In this document: in pieces, positions 22,214 to 44,600 of the stretch | How the letters are laid out: each line of letters begins with the position of its first letter | Position numbering within the stretch: the first letter of the stretch is position 1 | Source of the DNA: Oasisia sp. SBJ-2009 | Lineage: Eukaryota > Annelida > Polychaeta > Sabellida > Siboglinidae | Direction of reading: 5' to 3' | Length of the DNA stretch: 64,000 nucleotides | NCBI GenBank assembly: GCA_964017155.1 | Contig: OZ024858.1 | Span: 28,349,187-28,413,186 of the forward strand | Notes under the pieces: generated by a model | Seen by the model: the letters and a program-made list of their open reading frames with translations, nothing else | The model's database searches: none | Told to the model about the DNA's origin: nothing | Program-made: the position numbers and the translations under genes

Positions 22214-23128
22214 AATAGTTCAGCTATTGTTGCGGATTGGAATGCAGTTAATTTAAATGTTATGGGTGTAAAGGGTTTATGTATGAAATATTGTCCAAGA
22301 AACTTTATATTGCCCCAAGTCTGTGATTATTTATTGTCTGTACATAATTTGCTTGAAAGTCATTGATTTGCTGTATGTTGGTGTGGAGTCTAGGCTGACC
22401 ATGGTTTGAACTGGTCTTGGTCAATCATTGCTGTTGAATGTTATCTTAAAAAAGTTATGAGTTATCTTAAAAAAGACGGTGTATAAATGCCTGGTGTATG
22501 CTTTTACACACTCGCAGTGATTCCGTACACAGTTGTTTAGTTGCTTCCTTGACTGGTTTAGTGCACCATGAATCTGATGTAAACAAAAGCAATAGACTTT
22601 GGATGTTACCTTATAAACTGCCAAAACTGATGGGTGGGTGACATTAATGTTAGACTTCAGCCCCTCAATTTGTCAGTTTTTGAGAGAGAACAGAGGAAGT
22701 CATCTATGTACAGCAACATTGACTATCGTATCACTCATTACATAGAGATTCCAACTTTAGAAGTTGAATTAATTCCTTCACAAGAATGTATTATAAGTTA
22801 ATGGTTATGTTAAATTTATATGTAAAAAGATGCAGAGCCAAAAGAACATGTCATAATTGTAGTTTAAATGTAGCTTTGCCAAATTAATATAAACTGATAT
22901 AGGCAAAAAGATACTTGAGGAATCACCTTTAAAATATATACAGTGTAGGTATATTCTGTGTATAGAGATGTGATTTCTTCTAAAACATCTTCTCACGAAA
23001 TGTGCATTTGTAATATCAAACATATTTTCATCAAATTGTGAAAGCCCTGGTGGTGAACCAGCAAGAGATTTCATGAGAGTGTTGTAGCCCTGGTACCAAG
23101 ATATAAATGACAGCTTCACTTAGAGCCT

Positions 23129-23261
23129 GACACAAGATAGTCTCGCTTAACTGACTGTCAGTCTGCTGCGGAACTACGCCGAGAAGACAGTTGAGAAGTT
23201 GAGGCGCTTAAAAGTGCTGCCACCTCACGGAGTCTGGGTAACCGAGGCTAGACACAAGATA
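23129..23261. mobile_element. 111-bp insertion flanked by 11-bp direct repeats
   Basis: GACACAAGATA occurs at 23129-23139 and 23251-23261. The 111 bp between are richer in G and C than the surroundings, and their ends are imperfect inverted repeats (TAGTCTCGCTTAAC against TAGCCTCGGTTACC). This fits a small MITE or a short retroposed sequence. Confidence 0.6.
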
Positions 23262-24561
23262 AAACGATGGACATAAGCATTATTCGTGAATAAATGCATG
23301 GATGTGTTTGATGGTGATCTAAAATATCCCATGTGGAGAAAACACATTGCTCGTCAGCAGATCATGTTTTTTGCTTTGGACACAAAAATCTGAATAAAAC
23401 ATACATTTTCAGTAATTTTTTTATTTATTCCATTGGATCAGCTGTATTTATGAATTGGTTACATGTGTATGTATATGTTTAATAAACTCTCTACTGTCTA
23501 TACGTGTAACTGTAACATGTTTATAAGTTATGTGCTGGAGATGTCAAGGCTGATCATGTCAAGTGACAACATTCATGCAGTGCTACCACCTTGTGAGCAA
23601 AACATGCAGATTTATACTAATAGTAATAGTCATTATAAATACAACAAACTGAAGATGTCATGTTTTGGTCGGGTGAAACTGATGCATTATGAAACACTGG
23701 AATAAAAAATGTGGAGACGTACTAGACGTGAGTAAATATTCTGAAATCACCTGGGGGTAGATGATATGCCAGTATTATTTGTAAAATCTTTATGTCATAA
23801 TTTAATTACCTGATGAATTACAAAGTTTCTTACTCAAATCATTCAGCATGCAAGTCTTCGGTTTGGTAATGCACATGATTCATATAAATTGTGTTGGTCA
23901 ACTCAGTGTACGAATGTTTGCTAAAATAAGATGGTTTCACCCTGTCATGAGTAGCGGTAATTATCTGATCATTTTAGTTATGATATAATTCTTTATTGTG
24001 TCAAGAAAACTAGTTTTGACTACACCATACTGGTGTAATATGTTATACCAATAAACTGTCAAATAACATGATATGTTGGTTTTGTTTATTGAAGAAACGA
24101 AAAATGTCATACGTTTGCTCAGTCAAGAAATTCACAAGTTTCACAGCATAGAACCATCCCATTTCAGTGGTGACATGATCGGAAATTCTTCCGATTTCAT
24201 ATTATAGTGGATATAATTTATATATTCTTGAGGATGTACATTATTAACTCATTCGCTACTACATCATTTGTGCAGAGATACTGCTGCTGTCCCCAGTCTA
24301 TTTTTAGACCCACCACCCTGCATCCCCAGAAGCTGCAGCAATTAGGTCAGCTAATTAGGGTATCTGTACTAATTGCGCAATCACTTCCAAAATATCATTT
24401 TTACAAGAAAATTTTACATGTACAGATTGAAGTAAACCAAATGCAGATTGTAACCAACTAAATTTTATTAAGTAACATGCAATAGTTACTGTTCTAATAA
24501 GGCTACAAACAAGAAGAAAACAAAAAAAGTGATTATTCAGTGGTATGATAAACTTCACCCT

Positions 24562-25210
24562 GCTACCAAATAAAGATCCGCTGCCATTAGCATATATACA
24601 CCAGATAACAAAATGTAGTTGTATTCATGAGCTGCAATATAATACATAATTCATCAAAATGTATTGGATACTTTGAAAGTTATAGGAATTTCAATTAATG
24701 TAGGAAAAATCAGAAAGTTGTCATTAGGGAGTAACAGGCACATGCCGCCATCAACATCTGGCATTCCATAAACAAGCTCCATAACATGGCTACTAAAAAA
24801 AGTTCTGTCAACATTAACACATATAAACCAGTGAATAAAACATAGCTATGTTAATCAGCTTTACTATAATACAAAAGTCCTCAAAATCTGTTGGATAGTG
24901 TTAAAGTTAAAGCAATTTATATTGACATGTACAGAAACATTTGAGTTGTCATAATGTTGGCAGTAAGTCACAGGCAGCGGTTGATATATGGCATGCTACA
25001 AACAAGTTCATTTATATTGCTACTAATTAAATAAAGTCTGTTTCTATTAGCATACATAAACCAGTAGAGATAATGTAGCTATGTTCATCAGTTTCATTAT
25101 AATACGTCAGTCATAAGAATGTGTTGGATAATTTTTAAGTTACAATTTCTATTGACATATGTGACAAAGTTGAGAATAATAGTCACCTTAGTAGACCTAA
25201 ACCAGAGCCA
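24562..25210. repeat. Three diverged ~228-bp subrepeats inside the piggyBac element
   Basis: Related blocks start at 24562, 24789 and 25019. Each begins GCTAC(T/C)AA-AAAG and continues with an ATTA(G/A)CA(T/C)ATA-AACCAG stretch, then TATAATAC and TTGGATA. Divergence between them is substantial, so the duplication is older than the insertion or evolved within the element. Confidence 0.7.
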
Positions 25211-25476
25211 TAAATATAGTTATAACATTATTCATGTTAAGCTAAATAATAAGATACCAACATAGAATGGAGTTTTACACTGATCAGTACAGCAATTTAT
25301 AATTATATTGATACATGACCAAACAAATTTGAAAGATATCGTTCGAGTATAATAACAATTGGTAATATTTGTAGGGTAATCTGCAACAGTATAATACAGT
25401 ATTCTTTATTAGCATAGTAAAGTTAAATGAATAGGTTAGAGGTGTGAACTGGATTGCATCCGTATTGCTGGGCATA

Positions 25477-27125
25477 CTATTGTCCAGCACGAAGAGCAAG
25501 GTGATAGTCCTTGTAGCAGTCACCGATGCACAGGTTCACATGACACACGCTGCAGCCAGTGCGAGGCTCCGAACGCTTGCCTTTCTTGCTGCATTCTTTG
25601 CAGCGGCCAGCCTTGCATTTCTCTGGCCAGTGGTCAACGTCAACTGGCACGAGAACTTCTTGGGTTGCCCTCCGCTTCCGGTCACTCTGGAAGTTGCCGA
25701 TCATCAGCTTCGCCAGCGCCATGCGGTAGTCCAGATTGGACACTTTCTTTGCCTTGCCACGTGACGTTGTGTGACGGTGATTTGGTGATGCATTCAGCAA
25801 CACCAAACTGTTCGCCACACAGGTGTCAAATACAAACCAGAACAGGTACTTTTGTGGAGGTTGTACTGGGAGAGTGCAGCAGGACACCCAATCTCCAGCA
25901 TCGTGCCATCCTTCTGCTTACGCTCCACAGTCGAGGGGATTGTTGGGTCGGCATTGGAGGACAACAGAAACACAGCCTTATTGTCCATCCACCCACTGGC
26001 CACAAGGTTGCCATCCTGTCGCGTCATAGTGTGGACTTTGGGCTTTTTCTTGAAGGCCTTCTTGCAGAGGTCCTTCGGCCAGCACTTGCGGTTGGGACGG
26101 ATTGTCCCACAGGCGTACAGTCCCTTCTCCAGCAGCTTCTTGAACAACTGCACACTGGTGAAGTAGTTGTCACAATAAATGTGAAAACGCTTGCCAGTGA
26201 TGCTGTTGCAAAGTTGCAGCACAACGCTTTCCCCGAGGCCAACTTCCACCCTATTGCCATCCTTTCCTGTGTACACGCTGAATTCACACACATAGCCATT
26301 GTGTGAATCAGCGCGCACCCACACCTTGATGCCGTACTTGTGTGGCTTCGCAGGTATGTACTGGCGAAAGCCAAGACGCCCACGAAAAGCAACCATTGCC
26401 TCATCGATCGCGTTTTCTCGATGAGGGCGATACTGTAGCATGGCATTCTCTTGAATGACGTCTATGACAGGTCGGAGGTGGTGCAGCTTGTCATGGCCAG
26501 GTTGTCCTCTTCCAGGATTTTGGGTGGAATCACTGGCATGGAAATACTGTAAGATTTTTTCAAATCTAGCACGGATCATGATCGATTTCACTGGAAAGTT
26601 GCCAAAGAGGTGATCAGAGCTCCAGTACATCTTGTAGCTAGGCAACTGCACGATAGACATGTATATGTGCAGCCCAAGAAAACAGCGGATTTCACTTGCC
26701 GATGTCGGCTTACCTGCCCACAGCTTGTCGACCTTCCCAGATTTCAGCTGACACTGACTGGCATAGCGATTAGTCTCAGTCGCAATCCACACGTACAGTG
26801 TCGCCGGAAACAGTAACTCAAAGAAGTCAAGTTCATGTTTCTCTTCTGTTAGCGTCAACGTAGGGCCTACTGGTTCTTGGAAAGAACTGACGGTTATCGG
26901 TGCTTTGTCAGCGTCCCAAGTTGGCTCCGTCGAGCTGTCAGATGCCGGGCCAGCTCCACTGACATTCGGCTCGTCGTCGCTACTTCGTGATAAATCACCG
27001 GTGTTTACAGACGAAACACTTATGTCTGAGTTGTTTTCTAAATCCGCAGGCAATGTCTGATTTAAATCATTTACGTTAAAACCAGTAAACTCTGAATCGG
27101 AATCGTCAGAAGACATCGCGCGCAT
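25477..27125 (-). pseudogene. piggyBac (PGBD4-like) transposase, broken
   Basis: An open frame of 443 codons (27125-25794) holds an acidic N-terminus, then the DDE-type core: AIDEAMVAFRGRLGFRQYIP (first Asp ~241), PHKYGIKVW and IYCDNYFTS (second Asp ~319). Near residue 422 (about 25860) the frame breaks at SQYN. Homology resumes in another frame with KYLFWFVFDTCVANSLVLLN and a Cys/His-rich C-terminus (KCKAGRCKECSKKGKRSEP, then CSVCHVNLC) ending at 25477. The segment that should carry the family's GVD motif with the third catalytic Asp is missing, which indicates a deletion plus a frameshift. The product could not cut DNA. It is not a host gene. Confidence 0.9.
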
Positions 27126-27454
27126 CTGTCATAAAACTGCCAAACTCCCGGCAAACTTGTTGACAATATGGCGGTTGCTCAACTTCCAATCAAAAATTCG
27201 CTTAGAAATCACATGGTGACCTATATCATTTGTTATGTTAATTCAAAGCTAACGATGTCTTCTATTGGATGGCTGTTTAAATATGAGCCAATAAGCAACA
27301 GTTTTACAACAAGATCAGCCAATTGCTAGCGACGTGTTTTCACGTCGCTGGGGAAATGAAGCCATGTGCACGCTGCCGTGTTTACAAGTCAGCGGGGATT
27401 TGGCGGCTCTAAATTAGCGCCGTGTTATCACGTCAACGGTAGCGAATGAGTTAA

Positions 27455-29865
27455 AGAAGCTTCCATGATTTTTTTGGACAATTGTCCGTCTAAACAGAAA
27501 TGTTGTGTATTTATATTTGTAATTGAAAACCACAAAAGGACATGTATTTAAACGTTACTTTTCTTCTGATGACTGGCAGATGCCGCCCGAGATGAAAAGC
27601 ATCTCCAATGACAGGCATAACATACTTGATCACAGTTACTAGTAGATGTAGTATCTAGGGCAGTGAATTTGATACTGTTTTTCCACATTTTCCTGGGTGT
27701 AGTAACTTACACAACCTTGCTTGATTCCCAATAGTAACACATAAGTACAAAACATGTTTTAAAACAGACACTAGGACAAGAGAAATATGTTTTTATTCGT
27801 CGACCAATGACGCTTGGATATGAACAAATGTCAACACATCACAGATTTGTACTAAAAAATCACAAAGCGGCTATAACAGAACGGTAGCTGAAAAATACGC
27901 AGACCGTATTTAAACTCAACTTGCAATACACTAAACAGCAGAATCCCTCGGTGGTATAACTATAACCAACAGAATGGTGATCAAAGAGTGATTATATCGA
28001 GTGAAGTGTCTAATTGTGTGTATAGTTTATATATTCCAATGACCTCCATATATTATTGCAATATTTCCGTATAACATACACCGTCTGCGTATTGTAACAA
28101 TTCTGAATAATATTATTATAACAAAGCCCAAATGTGTGACTAAATCATATTTAACACATCTAAATATATCACAGCATTGCTCAAAACTCTGCAGTTTTGA
28201 GTTTTTAACGAGCAACTTTGGCTGAACTTAACAAATAATATGACAAATGATATAAACACCAGCCATTTCACATGACAAATCTGTCATGTGGCAACACACA
28301 GAGAACGTCTAAATGTAAACTACACGATAGCTGCTTCCATCTGCACTAGAAACTTCACAGGAAAACACAACACACAGAAAACATTTCATTCTGATTAAGT
28401 AATCATTGATTCATCATTTATTTAACATGCAATTTGGGGGTGCATGTTTTTTAAATGTTCTTGCAAAACCAAACTCACACAACAGTAACAATCTATGGCT
28501 AAGTGTAGTATGACATTTTGATTCTCATAATAACCTTCACCGTTCTAGGTAAATATTGACAATTACCCGGGGTTTATAAAACGAGCTACAATTAATGGAC
28601 AATTTGAGTGCTGTTTGATTAACGGCAGGAGTCTGAAATCAGTCACTTGGCGTCAACATTACGTTGCTGTTAACCGCTATTAAATATTTTATGACAGACA
28701 GGATGAACAAAGGAGTTGAGTGATAAAGTTGGTAAATGGTGTTTGGAGACATGACACTGTGAATGAGTGAGAGATTGAGTTGGAAGACTGGCGAAATACA
28801 TTACAAAATCAACAGATGAGTAAACAGACGTTGACATATTGCACATTGGAATGAATTGACAGAGCACTGATATCCATTTCATTACTGTAAACACAAGTAT
28901 TTCATAGTTCTTACTCATAATGCATACAAATTTTGATGTCTCCAAAGTTGCTTGTCTTTTTTATAAGCATGTAAGCGAGATGGAACATTTTTGGACCCTC
29001 AGCAGCCAATGGCTTTTATGACTGAACTGTATAAATCTGGATGGCAATCTTGTTAACTATTTGAATAATATTGATGACAAACACTGCTTTGCAAGAGGTA
29101 ATAAGTGCTTTCGATCCATCATATCCTACCTCTGAACACTCTAGTTCAGTGAACTCTCACACCGTAATCCTGAAAACATACTCATGTATACAATTTGTGC
29201 ACACAATGTTCACACAACCTACCAAACAAGCACATATCCAGGGAGTAGCAGAACCAAAATCTATACATCTCCACTCTAAGGCATCCATTCCTCTGTCATC
29301 AACCAAATGATAATTACCGGGTAGTGTCTTTAGTGTACAACTTGAAATCGTGATCTTTTATCACTGATAACAACCTGTTGGTACCACATCTGTGTCAGTG
29401 CAAACCTTCCGATCTGTCAAACATGGAAATAGCAGTACCTTGCATTACGGGGTTATACTTGTACGACAGGATTTCTCAAGGTGGCCTACTCGGTTCACAT
29501 TGGTGGCGCCTCCTGTTGCACAATTTTAGAACTATGTATACACCCAACTGTCCAGTGAAACGTTTGCAAATTACGCAACTCTTACTTACGTTTTTGATAT
29601 ACTCAATACTTTTTTCGTACCACATGAAATTCTGTCATGCGTATTACCTTAATCAAATCCTAAAACAATAAAAAAATAAGATAACATTTTGTTAATCCAA
29701 ACAGTAAAAACAATAGCTATTTCTTTGACAGTGAGACACTGGAAGATATTTGAGGGAAAAAACCTGCTAAGACAATCTCCATCAGAAGGTTTGCCACTTT
29801 ATGAACGTTCAACAGCTTTCTGTGAGATGAGAGAAGAGAGACCACACATTGTGAGCATGAGTCGC
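27455..29865. other. Spacer and macroH2A 3' UTR
   Basis: No gene is visible. The macroH2A stop is at 29866, and its 3' UTR extends leftward for an unknown length; a minus-strand AATAAA lies at 28417-28422. The sequence is AT-rich and without evident repeats. Confidence 0.5.
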
Positions 29866-39450
<9,585 letters not shown>

Positions 39451-41666
39451 TGCTGCTGCAGCCACTCGGTGCTCGCACCACGAGTAGTAGGAATGCTGAG
39501 GCAGCTCGGCCGATAAGACACGTTAGGACAGATTCGCCATTGCGTCGATCGCGGCTGTTGCATTTAATATCGCTACCCCCTCAGCAGGGTGACAGTTTAA
39601 TCGTTCTAATGCTATTACTGGATATCCACGCACAGTTGCCGTTGAAAATGTGTCAGCAATCATACTAGGGGATTTTACCAAATATTACGCAATGTTGAAG
39701 ATGTTTGAATAAAGAATGATACGCAACTGTAAGGGCAGATGGAAGGGGGTGTATTGTAATGATGGCCTTAGGGTTTGATTACAATGGGCGTGGCTTCAAT
39801 TTGAGTTGTGTCAACACGTCGCTTATCATCTTTTGCCGCGTTAGCCTTTCATCTAGGCACACCTGTAGATTTATTTTATTTCATGAATGTATAGAGTTTA
39901 TAGAGGGCGATATCCCTATATTCACACAGTGGCGTAGTCAGAGGGTGGCCAAGGGGCCATATATGCTCATGCAACCCCCATTCCCGGAGAAAAAATTAGG
40001 GGAACGGCCAATAACTGGCTGCCTGATTAATATAGTCACAATTAAAGTCAGAGTCAAAGTTTCAGGATGCCTGTGAGATTATCTTTCCCTGTCCTGCCAT
40101 TTCACATACAAATCCAAATTCATATATAATTAAGTTATGATTACCCATGCACTTCTGTCGCTGGGTGCAGCATAAGAATTTACAAAGTAATGACAGTGTC
40201 ATTGTTTTCAATGAGCATGATGCCTAATGGCAATTATTTAAGGATTCAAAATAATATTTGTCACTTTCGTCAGGGGTGAGTTGACCATGATTTCCTTTCC
40301 CATTGTCTTTTTTCTTCCTGTCACTTTTCTCTTTCAACGTTTTCTGTCAGCAGTCTCCAATTCCCTCAATCCGTCCGTCCGTCCGTCCGTCCGTCCGCCC
40401 GCCCGCCCGCCCGCCCGCCCGCCCGCCCGCCCGCCCGCCCGCCCGCCCGCCCGCCCGCCCGCCCGCCCGCCCGCCCGCCCGCCCGCCCGCCCGCCCGCCC
40501 GCCCGCCCGCCCGCCCGCCCGCCCGCCCGCCCGCCCGCCCGCCCGCCCGCCCGCCCGCCCGCCCGCCCGCCCGCCCGCCCGCCCGCCCGCCCGCCCGCCC
40601 GCCCGCCCGCCCGCCCGCCCGCCCGCCCGCCCGCCCGCCCGCCCGCCCGCCCGCCCGCCCGCCCGCCCGCCCTTTTCTACGTCACTTTTAGTGCAATCCC
40701 CGTCGCAATTTCGATCTTCCTCGCCTCCAATTCCCCTTCACTTTCTGCAGCATATCTCTGCTCTCTTTGCCAGTTTTTCATCTGCCAGTTTTTTTACATG
40801 ACCAGTCCCTGTACTCGGTCTCCTAACCAATTTCTTCTTAGAACTTTCCTTCACTCAAAACCTCCACTGCATTTAATCCAGTTTCTCTTATCTTAGCTCC
40901 CACGATTGTTCTTACCATGGTTGTTTTCGCAAATCTGGACCTTCTCCTGTTGAATTTCTCTATTAGTGCCATCGTCTCTAGTGCATTCATGTATGCCGGC
41001 GTAACACACGAGCTGAGTATATTTCCTTTACGTTTAAGTGATATGCGTACGTCTATTTCTCCCATCACCCCTTCGATTTTCCTCCAAGGCCAAGCGTTTG
41101 TCCCGGCTGAAATCCTCATTGTAACCAAGTTTGCCAAAGCAGTAGATTTTGCACTTGGAAAATGCCACTTCCTATCGTAAATGTATAAATTGTAATATGC
41201 AACGTTATATGTTGTGAAGTTACTGGTTGAGTGCCAACGCCACATCATCTGTGTTAAGATATGGATCTATAATTAGTGTTTCATCAGAGTAAGAGTCGAG
41301 AGAGTTGGTAGGTAGTAGAGGTAGCGCCATAAGTCAAACAGTGGCGTCACCTCGCGGCGCCTGGTTAACCATGGCTATGTTGATATTGCCATTGGCATTG
41401 CATTTCCGTTTCATTTCAGCCGTCACAAGACATCCAGTCACAATAACAATGTGCTGCTATTTCTGCAGCAGTTGCATTTGTTGATAGGTTGTCACACGAG
41501 GGATGCGTCACCGCCGAATGCTTCGTCACATAGAGCGTGTGTAGAAACATGGTGGTCGATCAGAGGGAGACACGCGTAGGTTGATTCGTTGGCGATATTA
41601 GGAATAATTAGCGGGAGTGGTAGTGACAAGTGACTAGTGTCACTACTACTACGTCTACTAGTGACA
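39451..41666. promoter_or_regulatory. Divergent spacer between macroH2A and DAGLB
   Basis: The two start codons face away from each other across 2.2 kb, so both promoters should lie here. The segment near macroH2A is CG-containing. The middle has a CAGTGGCGTAGTCAG motif at about 39929 that resembles a transposon end, and a 300-bp tetranucleotide repeat. From 40830 to 41260 an antisense-looking frame has no recognisable homology. No TATA box or initiator could be placed with confidence. Confidence 0.45.
40371..40672. repeat. (CCGT)n/(CCCG)n tetranucleotide repeat, about 300 bp
   Basis: About six CCGT units pass directly into about 69 CCCG units with no interruption. On the minus strand this is (GGGC)n, a strong candidate for G-quadruplex structure. 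It lies about 0.9 kb upstream of macroH2A and 1.0 kb upstream of DAGLB. The Pro-Pro-Ala-Arg reading frames are artefacts. The assembled length may be approximate. Confidence 0.95.
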
Positions 41667-44600
41667 ATGCCTGGATTGGTGGCTTGCGGAAGACGATGGG
41701 ATATCGGAAGCGACGATTTGGTGTTCCCGGCGTTCGTTGAAATCCAAGTGAGAGGGGTGTGGTGAGTGTTGCTTAGTCTAAGCTAAAATACACATTGTCA
41801 TTAAGTGTGCATTGCAACAAGAACAAGACTGCAACTACAACAAGTCAGCAACAGATGCCAGGACCCCCAGGTCGAGATAAATGATGACATTTACCTTGAA
41901 TTTACCTTGAATCCTCTTCTACTATGTAGTCGAGGAGTTGACGAGGAAGGGAGTCAATCACTGACTTATGTAATCCTCCGCCCTATTTCGCAGTTACTTG
42001 TCAATGTGACCCTTAAATTGGTTGACGCTTGCAGACATAACAGCACTTCCAGGATTTAACAAGATTTAACAAGATTGCCACCTAGAGAATCAACTCAAGA
42101 TGGCAGGTGGACAAGGAAGCCCTTTGGCTTATCGAGAGTCCAACCTATCTATCTAAATGTACCCCGCCCTTCTTAGGTACATGTCAATTTTATTTTTAAA
42201 AACATTAACACTACTAGCACCTACACAATCAGCCGATAATCTGTTCCATTCATTTACTGTTCTTTGTGAAAATGAAAATTTTCTAATATCTAATCTACAC
42301 TGCTTCTTTGCTAATGTAACTCCATGTCCTCTAGTCCTTCTCTCTTCCTTAACTGAGAAAAAAATATTTCTGTCAATATTTTCATACCCATTCAATATTT
42401 TAAAAACTTCTATCTGATCTCCTCGCAGTCTCCTGGTTTCTAGTGTTGTTAATCCACATTCTTTTAGACGCATTTCATAACTAATATTCCTGAGTTTTTG
42501 TATCATTTTGGTTGCTCTTCTTTGTACTCTTTCTAGTATATCAATATCCTTCTTGCGATATGGCTTCCATGCCTGTATGCAATATTCTAAATGAGGCCTA
42601 ACTATTGTTTTGTACAATGGTATTATTAGTTCTTTTTCCTTGCACACTATATTTCGCCTAATTAATCCAAGAATTTGGTATCCCTTCGCTGCTGCAATTG
42701 CACACTGTTCTGATACCTTCATATCAGCACTAATAGTTAATCCTAAGTCCTTTTCCTTTACGGTAGTATTTAGTACAGTATCACCCATTGTATATTGAGC
42801 ATCTTCATTCCCATGTCCTGTGTGGAGGCACTTACACTTCCCATAATTAAACAGCATTTGCCACTTTTCAGACCATTCGGTCAACTTATTTAGATCATCT
42901 TGTAATTGCTGTCTATCTGTATCACTTTTTATTTTTCTGAATACTTTTGTATCGTCCGCAAACTTCAACACCTTGCTTGTTATATCATCATCCAAATCAT
43001 TGATATATATTAAGAACAAAATAGGTCCCAATACTGATCCTTGCGGTACTCCACTCAAAACTGATTTCCAGTTTGAAACCTCCCCATCAACTACTACTCT
43101 TTGTCTTCTATCAATAAGCCATTTTTCTATCCAGTTAATAATAACATTGCCTATGCCATGGGCCTTCAGTTTAAGTAGTAATCTTTGATGTGGCACTTTG
43201 TCAAAAGCTTTTTTAAAATCTAAGTATATTATATCTACCGGTGATCCCTCATCTACCCACTTTGTGACATCTTCCAAAAAACATAAGATATTTGTTAAGC
43301 ATGACCTCGCTTTTAGAAACCCATGTTGAGATGGGTTAATCAAGTTATTTTTAACAAGAAAATCAACCAAGTGATCTTTAATTAGTCTTTCTAATAGTTT
43401 ACAAATCACCGATGTTAAACTCACTGGTCTATAGTTCTCTGACTTGCTTCTTGATCCTTTTTTAAATAATGGTATGATGTTTGCCTCTTTCCATTCTAAC
43501 GGAACTACTCCTTCCTCTAATGCCAAATTGAACACTGTTGCAAGTGGTATGCTAATTTGTTCTACAATTTCCAGTAGTAATTTGGGAGGAATCCCATCCA
43601 CTCCAGGTGACTTATTATCCTTCATATCCCTTATTTTCTTAGCTACCATTTTTGGTGTTACAATTAGTTGTCCTAAATAGTCTGACTCTCTCCCTTCGAA
43701 TTTAGTCTCTGGTACTGGTAATGCACTAATATCTTCCCTGGTAAACACCGAACTAAAGTATTCATTTAGGGTTTCTGCCATTAAGAATCCCTCTGTTATT
43801 ATGTTTCCATCACTATCTTCTAGAGGTCCGACCTTATCCTGAACTTTCTGTTTACTTCGAACATACGCATAAAAACTCTTGCTGTCATGTTTTATATTAA
43901 AAGCTAATTTTTGTTCATAGCTTCTCTTTGAATTTCTAATTTCAGCTGTAGCTTGGTTAAGTGCTTCTTTATAAATGGCATAGTCTTCTTCACTTCCATT
44001 ATGTCTATATGTCTTCCACATCATTTGCTTGTATTTGATTTTTCTAATGGCTTCTTTTGATAAGTGTTTCTTTTTTGACCGTTTCCCCTGTTTTTTCAAG
44101 GGGACAAATTTTTCGACAATGCAGTCAATTTCACTCTTTAAGATATTCCAATATTCTGTTGCTGTCTTATTCTCCAGTGTGTTATTCCAGTCTATCTTTG
44201 CTAGATATTTCCTCATGTCCTTATATCTTCCTTTGTGAAAATTTTTCCTGTACCGTATTTTTCGATTCTGTTCTACTTTTACTTTGATGATAAAATATAT
44301 CTGGTTGTGATCACCACACCCCAGTGGCTCACATATCCTGATATTATCAATAAATTCCTTCTGTGAGCTCAACACTATGTCCAACACGTTCTCACCCCTT
44401 GTTGGTTCTAACACATGTTGAATAAGGAAACTGTCTTGTACTAAATTAAAAAACTTTTGATCTTCACTCCCAGTACTCTGTAGAGATTTCCACTGTATAC
44501 GCCCATGGTTAAAATCCCCCATAATTATACAGTCCCGTTTACTGACTTCCTTCCAAGACTATTCCAATCGTTTACTATCCTTTGAGTGAAAGAGTACTTT

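Larger units (their letters stand above)
21735..24243. other. BLOC1S2 3' UTR and spacer to the piggyBac element
   Basis: No second gene is visible. The stretch holds a CA/CG tandem tract (21850-21930), a perfect hairpin (22133-22213), a 111-bp insertion with direct repeats (23129-23261), and possible polyadenylation signals AATAAA at 23289 and 23393. Which one ends BLOC1S2 cannot be told. Confidence 0.5.
24244..27454 (-). mobile_element. piggyBac element with TTAA ends
   Basis: TTAA at 24244-24247 and 27451-27454 bounds the element. Just inside, both ends read CTCATTCGCTAC as inverted repeats, and the match stops after 12 bp. Between lie a piggyBac transposase frame on the minus strand and 1.2 kb of AT-rich internal sequence with subrepeats. 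TTAA duplication and short terminal repeats are the hallmark of this superfamily. The transposase is broken, so the element is non-autonomous today. Confidence 0.93.

Noticed and set aside
25665..26306. 213-codon plus-strand frame
   Set aside because: It is antisense to the piggyBac transposase.
40281..40896. Long Pro-Pro-Ala-Arg frames
   Set aside because: They are translations of the (CCCG)n repeat, open in several frames only because the unit never makes a stop.
40838..41248. 136-codon minus-strand frame upstream of DAGLB
   Set aside because: No recognisable family, weak composition and overlaps the expected promoter; not supported as a gene.
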